Below, piece by piece: positions 46,058 through 55,249 of a stretch of DNA of 64,000 nt. The DNA is from Sulfurimicrobium sp. GTDB lineage: Bacteria > Pseudomonadota > Gammaproteobacteria > Burkholderiales > Sulfuricellaceae. The stretch covers positions 33,316-97,315 of the forward strand of contig JAUSBJ010000019.1 in the NCBI GenBank assembly GCA_030652035.1. Direction: 5' to 3'. A program made the position numbers and the translations under genes. The first letter of the stretch is position 1, and every line of letters starts with the position of its first letter. The notes under the pieces were generated by a model. It was given only the letters and a program-made list of their open reading frames with translations, was not told the origin of the DNA and made no database searches.

Positions 46058-46159
46058 TTTTTTTCAGGAACTTTCCCATTTAACATGCAGCTCCCCAATA
46101 AGGACAATGGCGTCCTGAAACGGGGCGCTGCTTTAAAGGGAGATTTAAGAGTGCTAAAT

Positions 46160-48442
46160 ATGAAACTCATCAGCCGCATCGTCGCGGATGTTTATGCCGG
46201 AGCAATGTGGAACGCCATGGCCTATGGCGATAGCACCAAAGCCCATACCAAAAAAAACCCCATGAAGTTCGGTTTCAAACCACTTGCTGTCGCACTGCTG
46301 GGCACACTGCCTGCAGCCATGTTCGCCCAACACGCGACTGCTGATGCCGTGGTAACGCTGCCCGAGGTGACCGTCAAGAGCGCGGTCTCCAGTGAAAAAC
46401 TCCTGCTCGACGAGCCATCGACCACCGCCTCCAGGCTCGGGCTTACGCCGAGGGAAACACCGGCCTCCGTCACCATTGTTGATCGTGACACGATCGAGCA
46501 ACGAGGCGCCACAGATACGCAAGAAATCCTGAAAAGCGTCCCCGGCGTCACTGCCGCATCGCCTCCAGGTTCCGCCGGCTCCGTGTCTTACCGCGGATTT
46601 GGCGCCGCATCGCTCACGCAGCTCTTCAACGGCATCACCGTTCAATATGATGCGATTGCGGCCCGGCCGGTCGACAGCTGGATTTATGACCGCGTCGAGG
46701 CAATTGGCGGCCCCTCCACCTTCCTGTTCGGAGCTGGCGCGGTAGGCGGTTCGATCAATTACATCACCAAGCTGGCGAGTCGCGAAGGAGATTTCACGCA
46801 GACGCGCGCAAGTTACGGCTCATATGACACCACCCAACTTTCTCTCGGAGTGAACCGGCGGCTGGGGAGTGGTGAAGGGGTAAAGAATTACTTTCGCGCG
46901 GACGTCAATCGTTCCGCCTCAAACGGGTATGTCGATGGAAACAAGCGTGAGGCCTGGACAAGCGCGTTTTCACTGTTGACCGACATGACTCCTCGGCTTT
47001 CGCACACCCTGGCTCTGGAGTATCAGAGCGAGAATGTCGACCGTCCCTATTGGGGAACACCGCTGCTGAACCCGGCCACCGGCGATGGCCGCATCAACCC
47101 GGATACACGCTTCAAGAACTACAATTCGGCGGACGGCATCTACGAGCAAACAGTAAAGTGGGCGCGCTCGCTCCTCGACTACCGTTTTTCCGACGCCACC
47201 TCGATTCGCAATACGCTTTATCACTACGATGCCCTGCGCGACTACCGGAACGTGGAAGTTTACAAATACAATCCGGCCAACACTGCTGTTGAAAGATCGG
47301 CGTCATTTCTACAGCGCCACGATCAGGAGCTGATCGGCAACCGGGTCGAATTGACGCACAAATCCCAGTTCGTGGGCAAACCGTCCGACTGGGCAGGCGG
47401 CTTCGACTACAGCATCAACAACCAGACACGCTTCCCCCGTTCAGTTTCCGGGACGGTCAGCACAGTGGACCCGATCGACTTCTCGACCGAGCCATTCTTC
47501 AGCATTGCCGGGATGGCCCCTGGATTCAATCCGGACCGGAGCAACAAGGTAACAACACTCGCGCTTTTTCTCGAAAACCGGACCAAGCTTTCAAACGCGC
47601 TTTCTCTTGTTACAGGACTTCGGCATGACCGGATCGATCTTGAAGTCACCAACCAGCGTACCGTTAGCGCAACAGACCCGGCGTATTTCAAGCAAACCTA
47701 CAACCCGACAACCGGTCGTGTCGGCCTGGTCTATGACATCACCCCGACGGCCAACGCCTACGTCCAGTACAGCACCGCCGCCGATCCTCCTGCCGGCATC
47801 CTGACGACGGCAAGCTTCAGCCAGGTGCGTGATTTTGAGCTGACCACCGGCGATCAGTTTGAAGCCGGCAGCAAATTCGAGTTCCTGCAGGGGCGCGGTG
47901 TGGGCACGGTCGCAGCCTACGAAATCACGCGGAAAAACATCGCGATCACCGATCCCACTAATCCGGGAACGACGATCCCGGTGGGGCAGCAATCCTCGCG
48001 CGGGATTGAACTGGCCGCTTCCCTGAAAGTGACCCGTGACTTGACGGCCCAGGGCAACTTATCCTTTGTAGACGCGCAGTACGATGACTTCGTGGAGAGA
48101 GTGGGTACCGTTGCGGTTTCGCGTGCAGGCAACACGCCGACCAACGTTCCTGCACGCGTCGCCAATCTCTGGCTGACTTACAGCTTCACTCCTGAGTTGA
48201 AGGCGGGCATTGATGCACGCTATGTATCGTCGCGTTATGGCAATACGGCGAATACCATCAGAGACCCTGCCTATATGCTGTACGGCGCTTTTGCGTCTTA
48301 CCGGCTCCAGAAGAACAGCAGCCTGACGGCCCGTATCCGTAATCTGACCGACGAGGTGTATGCCGCATCAGTCACCGGAACCCCGATGTTCTACCTCGGT
48401 GCGCCGCGCACATTCGAAATTGCCTTGCAAAGTAATTTCTGA
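46160..48442 (+). CDS. TonB-dependent siderophore receptor, FhuE/FoxA-like, behind a borrowed leader
   Basis: The receptor core begins at ATG 46262 (MKFGFKPLAVALLGTLPAAM, own signal peptide; 726 residues). The frame is open further up to 46160, where it codes a second, older leader shared with the receptor at 50913. The TonB box LPEVTVKSAV, plug domain (RETPASVTIVDRDTIEQRGA, SVPGVTAASPPG, FLFGAGAVGGSINYITK) and a 22-strand-type barrel ending in ALQSNF are present. The plug is that of ferric hydroxamate or catecholate receptors. Which start is used decides whether the old leader is translated. It pairs with the PepSY gene 11 nt downstream. Confidence 0.88.
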   Translation: MKLISRIVADVYAGAMWNAMAYGDSTKAHTKKNPMKFGFKPLAVALLGTLPAAMFAQHATADAVVTLPEVTVKSAVSSEKLLLDEPSTTASRLGLTPRETPASVTIVDRDTIEQRGATDTQEILKSVPGVTAASPPGSAGSVSYRGFGAASLTQLFNGITVQYDAIAARPVDSWIYDRVEAIGGPSTFLFGAGAVGGSINYITKLASREGDFTQTRASYGSYDTTQLSLGVNRRLGSGEGVKNYFRADVNRSASNGYVDGNKREAWTSAFSLLTDMTPRLSHTLALEYQSENVDRPYWGTPLLNPATGDGRINPDTRFKNYNSADGIYEQTVKWARSLLDYRFSDATSIRNTLYHYDALRDYRNVEVYKYNPANTAVERSASFLQRHDQELIGNRVELTHKSQFVGKPSDWAGGFDYSINNQTRFPRSVSGTVSTVDPIDFSTEPFFSIAGMAPGFNPDRSNKVTTLALFLENRTKLSNALSLVTGLRHDRIDLEVTNQRTVSATDPAYFKQTYNPTTGRVGLVYDITPTANAYVQYSTAADPPAGILTTASFSQVRDFELTTGDQFEAGSKFEFLQGRGVGTVAAYEITRKNIAITDPTNPGTTIPVGQQSSRGIELAASLKVTRDLTAQGNLSFVDAQYDDFVERVGTVAVSRAGNTPTNVPARVANLWLTYSFTPELKAGIDARYVSSRYGNTANTIRDPAYMLYGAFASYRLQKNSSLTARIRNLTDEVYAASVTGTPMFYLGAPRTFEIALQSNF

Positions 48443-48453
48443 ATGGGGCGGCT

Positions 48454-49995
48454 GTGAAACGCTACCTCTTCCTGGCACATCGCTGGCTCGGAATCGCCTT
48501 GTGCCTGTTTATGGCAATGTGGTTCCTTTCCGGTGTCGTCATGATGTATGTGGGCTACCCCAGGCTGACGCAAACGGAGCGGCTATCTGCCCTGCCGGAA
48601 CTGGACGCCGCCCGTTGTTGTGCCGATCTCGCCACGGCGATCGCTGTGGCTGGCGAGCGTCACGCACCGCAAACCATTCGTTTAGCGATGGTTGCGCATA
48701 CTCCTCGGTTCATTCTCGGCTTCGACAAGGACCGTTTCGTTGCGGTCGATGCGCGAAGCGGCGCTCGCTCTTCGGCAGTCACCCCGGAAGGGGCGGTCGC
48801 GTCCGCCCGCGCCTTCATGTCAGGTGCCGATGGCACCTATGAAGGCGCCATCGACGAAGACGCCTGGACACACTCGAAGGCGCTGGAGGGGCATCGGCCT
48901 TTACACCGTGTGCAAATGGCAGATCCCGGGGGGACGCTGCTCTATGTGTCCGGGACCACCGGTGAGGTGGTCCGCGACGCCAGCCGTACCGAGCGGATAT
49001 GGAACTGGGCCGGCGCGTGGATTCATTATCTCTATCTGTTTCGTGGCGGCATATTCGACGCCTACTGGAAAGACATCATCGTTTACACCTCGCTAACCGC
49101 CACGATTCTCGCCGCGATCGGGCTCACCGTCGGGCTGTTGCGCTGGCGCTTCAGGGGGCATTACACGAGCGGTTCGAAATCGCCCTATCGCGGCGGCCAC
49201 ATGCGCTGGCACCATCTGTCCGGCCTCGCATTCGGTCTCTTCGCGCTCACCTGGATATTCAGCGGCATGATGTCGATGAATCCATGGAAGATATTCGACT
49301 CCCCGACGCGCCTTGATCTGCGCGCCTACGCCGGCGGGGAGCTCGATGCAGAACGCTTTCCGCTTGGCGTCGCTCAAGCCCTGACGATCTTCGCTGGCAA
49401 CCATTTCCATCCACGCGAGATAGAATGGCGGCTCCTTGATGGCAAAGGCTATTACATCGGCCATAACGACGCGGGGCAAACGCTGATCCTGCCGTCGCAG
49501 GCCGGCGCCGTGCCATTGGCGATGTTTCCGATAGAACAGTTGGAGCATGCAGGCGCACGCCTCGTCGAACAAGCGAAGGTCAAGGCGAAGACCGTGCTGA
49601 CGGCCTACGACTTTTATTACTATGGCCGCGCCCCCCATACCATGGCGGGAACCACGGAAAAACGCCTGCCCGTGTTGCGCCTCGAATTCAACGACCCACT
49701 GGCCACATGGGCGCATATCGACCCCTACACCGGCGCGGTTCTCAGAAAGCTCGACCTCGGGCAACGCTGGCACCGCTGGCTGTTCGCGTTTCCGCACAGT
49801 TGGGATTGGCGCCCGCTGATTGAAGCGCGGCCGCTTTGGGACGTGCTTCTGATCGTATTAAGCATTGGGGGTTTCTTGGTGAGTTGCACAGGAATCGTGA
49901 TTGGCTGGCATAGGCTGAAACGCAAGCAGGGGAAATCTGGCCGCAAGAATCCACCCGTATCGGACGTAAGCAATGCACAAGCGGTCTCGCCGTGA
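48454..49995 (+). CDS. PepSY-associated membrane protein (possible ferric-siderophore reductase)
   Basis: A 513-residue inner-membrane protein with four main helices: the first at residues 5-30 (FLAHRWLGIALCLFMAMWFL), others near 205-235 and 255-275 (WHHLSGLAFGLFALTWIF), and a last one near 460-485. PepSY-like domains fill the periplasmic loops. Conserved His in AHRW, MRWHHLSG and RWHRWLFAFPHSW could bind haem. PepSY_TM proteins often follow siderophore receptors and may reduce the incoming ferric complex. The family is clear; the reductase role is inference from context. Confidence 0.83.
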   Translation: MKRYLFLAHRWLGIALCLFMAMWFLSGVVMMYVGYPRLTQTERLSALPELDAARCCADLATAIAVAGERHAPQTIRLAMVAHTPRFILGFDKDRFVAVDARSGARSSAVTPEGAVASARAFMSGADGTYEGAIDEDAWTHSKALEGHRPLHRVQMADPGGTLLYVSGTTGEVVRDASRTERIWNWAGAWIHYLYLFRGGIFDAYWKDIIVYTSLTATILAAIGLTVGLLRWRFRGHYTSGSKSPYRGGHMRWHHLSGLAFGLFALTWIFSGMMSMNPWKIFDSPTRLDLRAYAGGELDAERFPLGVAQALTIFAGNHFHPREIEWRLLDGKGYYIGHNDAGQTLILPSQAGAVPLAMFPIEQLEHAGARLVEQAKVKAKTVLTAYDFYYYGRAPHTMAGTTEKRLPVLRLEFNDPLATWAHIDPYTGAVLRKLDLGQRWHRWLFAFPHSWDWRPLIEARPLWDVLLIVLSIGGFLVSCTGIVIGWHRLKRKQGKSGRKNPPVSDVSNAQAVSP

Positions 49996-50242
49996 GTGAT
50001 GAGCGGGTTTGACCCGCAAACAGAAAGATACCCCGACGGGTGCAATCTATTCTTCATGGGCCTGTACAGGTCAAAAACGCACGGTTTAAACCGCTATAAA
50101 CTTGTTGGATTGCAATCTCAACCGGGTATTTGTGAACTGTGGCATTTCGCCACGCGACGCCAAGTCACATTTTTCCTTTGCCTCAAGCCCGATATGATTC
50201 CCGCCTGTCATTCAATCCATACAGATTAAGGAGATAGCCCCA
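49996..50242. other. Intergenic region between PepSY gene and second Sel1 gene
   Basis: The first 80 nt hold no recognisable gene; they contain a GGGTTTGACCC palindrome near 50007 and no clear terminator. From about 50078 the sequence is the duplicated promoter block, including the RegA dyad at 50138. The Sel1 ribosome site AAGGAG ends 9 nt before 50243. Confidence 0.5.
50138..50169. promoter_or_regulatory. Candidate RegA dyad 3, upstream of the second Sel1 gene
   Basis: The 32 bases are identical to the dyad at 45373-45404 (halves GTGGCATTTCGCCAC and, on the other strand, GTGACTTGGCGTCGC). It ends 73 nt upstream of the second Sel1 start. Confidence 0.6.
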
Positions 50243-50704
50243 ATGTCACGCCTTCGCATTGCCCTTCTGCTCGCCTTCCTGCTCTCCCTGGGCACAAGCG
50301 CTGCCCATGCTGGCCCCGAAGATGATTTTGACCGCGGTGCCGTGGCGCATCGGCAGCAGGATTATAAAACCGCATTCAGAATCTGGCTGGCGCTGGCCGA
50401 AAAAGGCCAAGTGGACGCCCAGTACAACGTAGCCCGCATGCTGCAGGATGGCGACGGCACAGCACAAAACCCGCTCGAAGCCATGAAGTGGTTCCGCAAG
50501 GCAGCCGATCAGGGCGACCACGAAGCGCGCCACTACCTGGGCCTGATGTACCTGCGCGGCGAGGGTGTGGCGGTCAATGAGACGGAAGCCAACAAGTGGT
50601 TCGCAATGAACCGAAAGCATCACCATATGCATCACGATCACGCCCAATGGCAGAAATGGCAGCATCAACTGGCGGAAATGAACCTGGGCATGCCGCACCA
50701 ATAA
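50243..50704 (+). CDS. Periplasmic Sel1-repeat protein with His cluster, copy B
   Basis: A 153-residue duplicate of the protein at 45478. Differences are few: Ser for Gly in the signal peptide region, Asp for Glu near residue 27, FRIW for FGIW, YNVA for YNIA, DGTA for DGTT and KHHHMHHDH for KHHHLHHDH. Extra Met in the His cluster keeps or strengthens a soft-metal site. Both copies are intact and share the ribosome site, so both are likely expressed. Confidence 0.85.
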   Translation: MSRLRIALLLAFLLSLGTSAAHAGPEDDFDRGAVAHRQQDYKTAFRIWLALAEKGQVDAQYNVARMLQDGDGTAQNPLEAMKWFRKAADQGDHEARHYLGLMYLRGEGVAVNETEANKWFAMNRKHHHMHHDHAQWQKWQHQLAEMNLGMPHQ

Positions 50705-50737
50705 GCAAACCAAGACGAAGATATAGCCCCTGTAAAA

Positions 50738-50751
50738 ATGATCTGGATCAA
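50738..50751 (+). promoter_or_regulatory. FNR-type half-palindrome B
   Basis: ATGATCTGGATCAA matches TTGATNNNNATCAA with one mismatch. It lies 39 nt upstream of the RegA dyad at 50791 in the gap between the Sel1 and receptor genes. FNR, ANR and DNR proteins share this consensus, so oxygen and nitric oxide are both possible signals. Confidence 0.5.
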
Positions 50752-50790
50752 GATTCTTTAAATTTATCCCCTTCGAATATGGCCAAAATA

Positions 50791-50822
50791 TGCGACACGT
50801 TGCCACGCGACGCTATGCCACA
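50791..50822. promoter_or_regulatory. Candidate RegA dyad 4, upstream of the second receptor
   Basis: Identical in sequence to the dyad at 46026-46057. It ends 90 nt upstream of the receptor ATG at 50913. The minus-strand half fits the recalled RegR-box consensus at 14 of 15 positions. Confidence 0.6.
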
Positions 50823-50912
50823 TTTTTTTCGGGAACTTTCGCATTTAACATGCAGCCCTTGAATGAGGATAAGGACATCCTGATACGGGATGCCGCTTTA
50901 AGGGAGAGAAGA

Positions 50913-53201
50913 ATGCTGGATATGAAACCGATCAGCCGTATCGTTGCCGTCATTTGTGCCGGAACCATGGGAAGCGCCTTTGCCGACTCAACGCCTGCCC
51001 CCACGCAAAAAATGGACGAAGTGCTCGTCACCTCGACCACCATCGACGACCGCTTTGCTTCCAAGCGCGACGAGCCATCCAGCGTCCATGTGATCAGCGG
51101 CCAGACGGTGGACGAGCAACGGCCGGAAAACATAATCCAGATCCTTCAGTCCATTCCCGGCGTCACCGCCGACCTGTCCAGCGGCGATGAAATCAAGATC
51201 AAGCTGCGCGGTATCGAAAACCAGCGTTACATGGGCGAGAAGCCGGGCGTGGCCATCGTGATCGACGGCGTACCGGTATTCGAACGGACCGGCAAGGTCA
51301 ACGTCGATCTCGACAACATCGAATCGATCAGGGTGATCAAGGGGGGCGCATCCTACCTGTTCGGCGAAGATGCCCTGATCGGCGCGGTGATCATCACCAC
51401 CAAGCGTGGCGCCAAATACAAGGGCGTGACCATTGCCGGCGACGTGGGCGCCTATGACTACAAGCGGCAACTGGCGCGAGCCGGTTTTGCCACCGACTGG
51501 GGCACCGGGCATCTTCAGGTCACCGAACGAGAGAGCGACGACTACTACTGGCAGTCGGGATACAAGACCAGCTCCATGAACGGCAATATGCGCCTGTTTC
51601 TTTCGGACACCTCGGATATCACCCTGGGTATTGAAAAATCCGATCGCATCAAGGACAAGCACGGCTCGGTGAAGGGCGCGACCCAGGCGGATCTCGATCC
51701 GACGGGAAGCATCGGCCGGGACTTTACCCGTAAGTATGATGTCGAGCTGCAAAAGCTGAATATGACCTATTCGAAAGACCTGTCCAGAAGCAGCAACATT
51801 CTGGCGACAGCCTATGAATACCGCGACCACACCAAATTCTGGTCCTCTCCCCAAAGGGTAGCGGCGGATGGCCAGTCGATCAGCGACTCCAGCCCCGGAG
51901 CACAGGAGCTCTATACCACCAACAACGACTACCGCCAGATCCAGCGTGGAATGAAGGGCGAATGGCGGGCATCGTCTGGGGGGCTGGGCTGGCTGACAGG
52001 CGTGGATCTGCGGCGCAACAAATACGAAAACTTCAACACGGCCAGGGTGGATTACTGTGGCAGGGTGGACTACACCCCGCCTTATGCCTGCGCGCCAGCC
52101 AATCTCGTGCGCGCCGGGGAAATCTTTACCGATAGCGTCACGGATGAGGCCATCAACGCCATTTACGGCGAATTGAAATTTGTGCCGGCACCGCGCTGGA
52201 CGCTGACGGCAAATGGCCGCTATGACTACCTTGCCCTGGATTATGCGAGCGATAAAACCCGTGAGATCGCCACGCCCTTCAGCCGCAGCAAATCCTTCAA
52301 TGTGACGTCATGGCGAGGTGGCGCGAACTATGCCGTCAACAAGGACATGGATGTTTTCGGCAATGTGTCCACGGGATTCCGGGCTCCAACCGCGGAACAG
52401 CTCTATAACGGCAGCATCTCGCCGACCAGTACCAAGGTGGCAAACAACGAGAACCTCCGTCCGGAACAGGCGATCAACATGGAGCTGGGCGCACGCACGA
52501 GAACCAGCCTGTTCGGCGTGCCGTACGAGGCCGAAGCTGCCGTGTACCAGGTTGACCGCAAGGATTACATCATGAGCACCGTCGGCCAGTACAGCGCCTC
52601 CACTACGGCGGTTCAGGAAATGTATGACAACATCGGCGGCGTGCGCAATCGTGGTTTCGAGCTGTCCCTGAAAAGCGACCGCAAGCGCGAATACACCCTC
52701 GACCTGGCCTACAGCTATATCCGGGCGGTTTTTACCGACTACGAGAATTACTATCAAACCCTGGGCAGCCCCTACGTCCCCAGCCCGGTCATGGTGCACT
52801 TCAACAACACCGGCAAGTCGGTGCCGCGCGTGCCGCGCCACAGCCTGAACACGACGGCAGGCTGGCAACCCAACGAGCGCTTCCGCCTGGCGCTGGAAAT
52901 GGATACCAAATCCTGGTCATGGGCCGATGAGATCAATCAGGAGAAGCTGCCGGGGCGCACTTTGTTCCACCTGCATGCCAATTACGACATCCGGGATAAA
53001 GGTCCGCTGGGCGCCAAGTGGTCGCTGTTCGCAAGGGTGAACAACCTGTTCGACCACAAGTACTGGTCCATTGCCCGGGGCACGAACGATGCGGCCAATT
53101 ACCTGACCGGCACATACGACAATATCTACAACGCCAACGACCTGTCGATTGTGGTCGGCAAGCCGCGCACCTGGACTGCCGGCGTATCCGCAACCTTCTA
53201 A
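50913..53201 (+). CDS. TonB-dependent outer-membrane receptor, second in island
   Basis: A 762-residue receptor beginning MLDMKPISRIVAVICAGTMG, with signal cleavage near AFADS. A TonB box (MDEVLVTSTT), plug (SIPGVTADLSSGDEIKIKLR, RVIKGGASYLFGEDALIGAV) and barrel ending in AGVSATF are present. AGGGAG seven bases before ATG 50913 supports this start over the long frame at 50790. The plug resembles iron or copper complex receptors and gives no sure substrate. It heads a run of DUF4198-like, ferredoxin and CcdA-like genes with short gaps or overlaps. Confidence 0.9.
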   Translation: MLDMKPISRIVAVICAGTMGSAFADSTPAPTQKMDEVLVTSTTIDDRFASKRDEPSSVHVISGQTVDEQRPENIIQILQSIPGVTADLSSGDEIKIKLRGIENQRYMGEKPGVAIVIDGVPVFERTGKVNVDLDNIESIRVIKGGASYLFGEDALIGAVIITTKRGAKYKGVTIAGDVGAYDYKRQLARAGFATDWGTGHLQVTERESDDYYWQSGYKTSSMNGNMRLFLSDTSDITLGIEKSDRIKDKHGSVKGATQADLDPTGSIGRDFTRKYDVELQKLNMTYSKDLSRSSNILATAYEYRDHTKFWSSPQRVAADGQSISDSSPGAQELYTTNNDYRQIQRGMKGEWRASSGGLGWLTGVDLRRNKYENFNTARVDYCGRVDYTPPYACAPANLVRAGEIFTDSVTDEAINAIYGELKFVPAPRWTLTANGRYDYLALDYASDKTREIATPFSRSKSFNVTSWRGGANYAVNKDMDVFGNVSTGFRAPTAEQLYNGSISPTSTKVANNENLRPEQAINMELGARTRTSLFGVPYEAEAAVYQVDRKDYIMSTVGQYSASTTAVQEMYDNIGGVRNRGFELSLKSDRKREYTLDLAYSYIRAVFTDYENYYQTLGSPYVPSPVMVHFNNTGKSVPRVPRHSLNTTAGWQPNERFRLALEMDTKSWSWADEINQEKLPGRTLFHLHANYDIRDKGPLGAKWSLFARVNNLFDHKYWSIARGTNDAANYLTGTYDNIYNANDLSIVVGKPRTWTAGVSATF

Positions 53202-53219
53202 ATGGCTATTGGAGAAATC

Positions 53220-54194
53220 ATGCATTTGCATGCAGGCATTTTCCTGGCGGCATCTTTGATGGCGGCGCAGGGAATGGCAATGGCCGACGAAAAACCGGGC
53301 GCCAAGCATTCATCCCAAGCGCCATCCGGCATGGTCAACGCGCGCCAGAGCCATGATCACGGCGCTGGTGCCGGCAGCGCGGAACAGCCAGCAGCGCCCG
53401 GACAAGGCAAGAGGCAGGGCCGTGACTGGACTAAATACCCGCTGATTACCCCGGTGATGCGCAAAGGGGAGCGCGACCGGATGAGCACGGGGCTGACAGA
53501 AAAAAACATCGCAACGGATTATTTCGAGGTCTTTGCCCCGGATTCCAGCGTTACCGATGCCCGCCGCAAGGTCCCCGTCGAGGCGGAAGGCACTGTCATC
53601 AAGGCGCTGCCCAAGCTCGGCAATTACTACTGGGTGGCCGCCCGGCAGGAAAAGGATGGCGAGGTTATTGTCGCCTCCACGCCTTATTATTTCGGCGAGC
53701 CCGGCCCGGCGCCGACCCGGCTGCTGCTGGAGCAGAAATACGAACTGGAAATCATCCCCCAGCCGCTGCCGCGCGAGCACGGCGCCTGGCGCGAGAGCGA
53801 GAAATGGCAGTTCCTGCTGCGCTTCAACGGCCAGCCGCTGGCGAACAAGGCGCTCCGGATGGAGACCGAGTTTGGCACCAGGACGGCTTTTACGAGCGAT
53901 GGAAAAGGCATGGTGACCGTGCTGTTCCCGCGTGATTTCAAGCCCGCCGAAAAAACCCCGGGGCAGGGCGGCCACAGCCACGGCCCGCGCCGGGCGAAGT
54001 TTGTGCTGGCAGCGGAGCATGATGATGGCGGCAAGCATTACCTGACTTCCTTCAACTACACCTATTCCGCCGATCCAGACCGCAACCGGGATCTGCTGGC
54101 CGGGCTGGGCTTCGGCGTGTTCGGCATGCTGCTGGCCGCCCCGCTGCTGCGCCGCAAGAAGGCCGAAAACAATAAAAGCACGAAGGAGGCATGA
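53220..54194 (+). CDS. DUF4198-like periplasmic protein with C-terminal membrane anchor
   Basis: A 324-residue protein with a signal peptide (to about AMADE). A His/Gly/Gln-rich segment follows (SHDHGAGAG), then beta-sandwich domains with the DUF4198 pattern (LEIIPQPLP, LLRFNGQPLANKALRME, AKFVLAAEHDDGGKHYLTSF), a second His stretch (GHSHGPRR) and a final helix (LLAGLGFGVFGMLLAAPLL). DUF4198 proteins occur in nickel and cobalt uptake and with TonB receptors. ATG 53220 is chosen because GGAG lies 6 nt upstream. Its end overlaps the ferredoxin gene by four bases. Confidence 0.78.
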   Translation: MHLHAGIFLAASLMAAQGMAMADEKPGAKHSSQAPSGMVNARQSHDHGAGAGSAEQPAAPGQGKRQGRDWTKYPLITPVMRKGERDRMSTGLTEKNIATDYFEVFAPDSSVTDARRKVPVEAEGTVIKALPKLGNYYWVAARQEKDGEVIVASTPYYFGEPGPAPTRLLLEQKYELEIIPQPLPREHGAWRESEKWQFLLRFNGQPLANKALRMETEFGTRTAFTSDGKGMVTVLFPRDFKPAEKTPGQGGHSHGPRRAKFVLAAEHDDGGKHYLTSFNYTYSADPDRNRDLLAGLGFGVFGMLLAAPLLRRKKAENNKSTKEA

Positions 54195-55249
54195 TGCTCA
54201 AGGCAATATTCCCCACGCTGGGCCGCTTCCGGCTATTCGTCCAGGTCGCCATGCTGCTGCTGACGGTGTACGGCTCCAACGTGGTCGGCTTCTACATGGC
54301 GGAGAAGGTGTCCAACGCGCTGCCCGCGCTGTCCTGCGCCTACGACCAGCAAAACGGCGCCTACTGCGTGCTGATCCCGACCCAGCACCAGTTGCACCAC
54401 CGCATCGGCGAGGCGCTGGTCAAGGCTCAGGAAATCACCGTCCAGATGTTCCTGCCCTTGCTGTTCACGCTGCTCACCTTCTTCACCTTCTTCTTCGTGC
54501 TGAGCAAGGCCTTCTGCGGCTGGGTCTGTCCGCTGGGCACCATCCAGGAGTTGATCAACAAGCTCGGCCGCAAGCTCAACATGCCGCTGCGCCGTTTCGA
54601 GAACGGCAGCGTCAGCAAGGTGCGGCCGGTGAAATGGCTGATGCTGCTGGTGCTGGTACTGGCCTTGCCGCTCCTGACCGGCCTGGGCGTCACGCCGCAC
54701 AGCCTGGGAAACCCCTTCTGCGATGTTTGCCCTTCGCGCATCGTGACCACCCTGCTCACCGGCAGCACCGAGCAAATGGCCCTGCGCACCGGCGACGGCA
54801 TTGCCTTCACCCTCGGCGCCATCGCCAATACCATGGCCGGCTTCATCCTGGTGGCCGCGTTTGCCGTGCGCCAGCCGTTCTGCCGTATCTGTCCGCTGCT
54901 GTCGTTCAACGCCGTGTTCCAGCGCCTGTCGCCGATGCGGCTGGTGAAGAAGCAGCACGACAAGTGCGACAAGTGCGGCATCTGCGCCAAGGCCTGCCCC
55001 ATGGACATCCACGAGATCGCCCGCGAACATGGCAGCAAGGCCTACCACGAGGATTGCACCCTGTGCGGCCGCTGTGCCGAGTTCTGCCCGGATGACGACG
55101 TGATCCAGATGAAATGGGGGCCGATCCCGCTGTTCAAGTCCAGCCGCGAGTATTACAAGCAACGCATGAAGGGCGAGATGCCGGATGGCACCCTCAAGAT
55201 CGTTACCGCTCCGCGCAAACTTGCAGCGGGAGCCGAAGACAATGCTTGA
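54191..55249 (+). CDS. Membrane-bound 4Fe-4S ferredoxin (NapH/NosR C-terminal type)
   Basis: A 352-residue inner-membrane protein with about five helices. Cys motifs CGWVCP (residues ~110), CDVCP and CRICP occur on the membrane side, and two complete 4Fe-4S motifs, CDKCGICAKACP and CTLCGRCAEFCP, lie in the C-terminal cytoplasmic part. Such proteins pass electrons from the quinol pool or the cytoplasm to periplasmic redox partners, as NapH and NosR do. Here the partners are likely the adjacent CcdA-like protein and a metal receptor. ATG 54191 or the next ATG 54194, closer to GGAGG, could start it. Confidence 0.85.
   Translation: MMLKAIFPTLGRFRLFVQVAMLLLTVYGSNVVGFYMAEKVSNALPALSCAYDQQNGAYCVLIPTQHQLHHRIGEALVKAQEITVQMFLPLLFTLLTFFTFFFVLSKAFCGWVCPLGTIQELINKLGRKLNMPLRRFENGSVSKVRPVKWLMLLVLVLALPLLTGLGVTPHSLGNPFCDVCPSRIVTTLLTGSTEQMALRTGDGIAFTLGAIANTMAGFILVAAFAVRQPFCRICPLLSFNAVFQRLSPMRLVKKQHDKCDKCGICAKACPMDIHEIAREHGSKAYHEDCTLCGRCAEFCPDDDVIQMKWGPIPLFKSSREYYKQRMKGEMPDGTLKIVTAPRKLAAGAEDNA

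Larger units (their letters stand above)
45316..46258. repeat. Segmental duplication, copy A (promoter, Sel1 gene, receptor leader)
   Basis: About 0.94 kb matches 50078-51012 in the same orientation. The promoter and Sel1 part is nearly identical. The region downstream of the Sel1 gene keeps the FNR-type site, the 32-bp dyad and a 17-residue stretch (MRHVATRRYATFFSGTF) in both copies. The final signal-peptide part has diverged (MKLISRIVADVYAGAM against MKPISRIVAVICAGTM). Similarity ends at about 46258, four bases before the start of the FhuE-like receptor core. Confidence 0.85.
50078..51012. repeat. Segmental duplication, copy B (promoter, Sel1 gene, receptor leader)
   Basis: Partner of 45316-46258. 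In this copy the leader continues into its own receptor without a second signal peptide, and a good ribosome site (AGGGAG) precedes the receptor start. Copy B therefore looks like the ancestral arrangement and copy A the altered one. Confidence 0.85.

Noticed and set aside
46025..46159. Long N-terminal extension of the first receptor starting within the RegA dyad
   Set aside because: The ATG at 46025 lies at the edge of the dyad and the coded MRHVATRRY stretch has no signal-peptide character. The same DNA precedes the second receptor, where a good ribosome site points to a later start.
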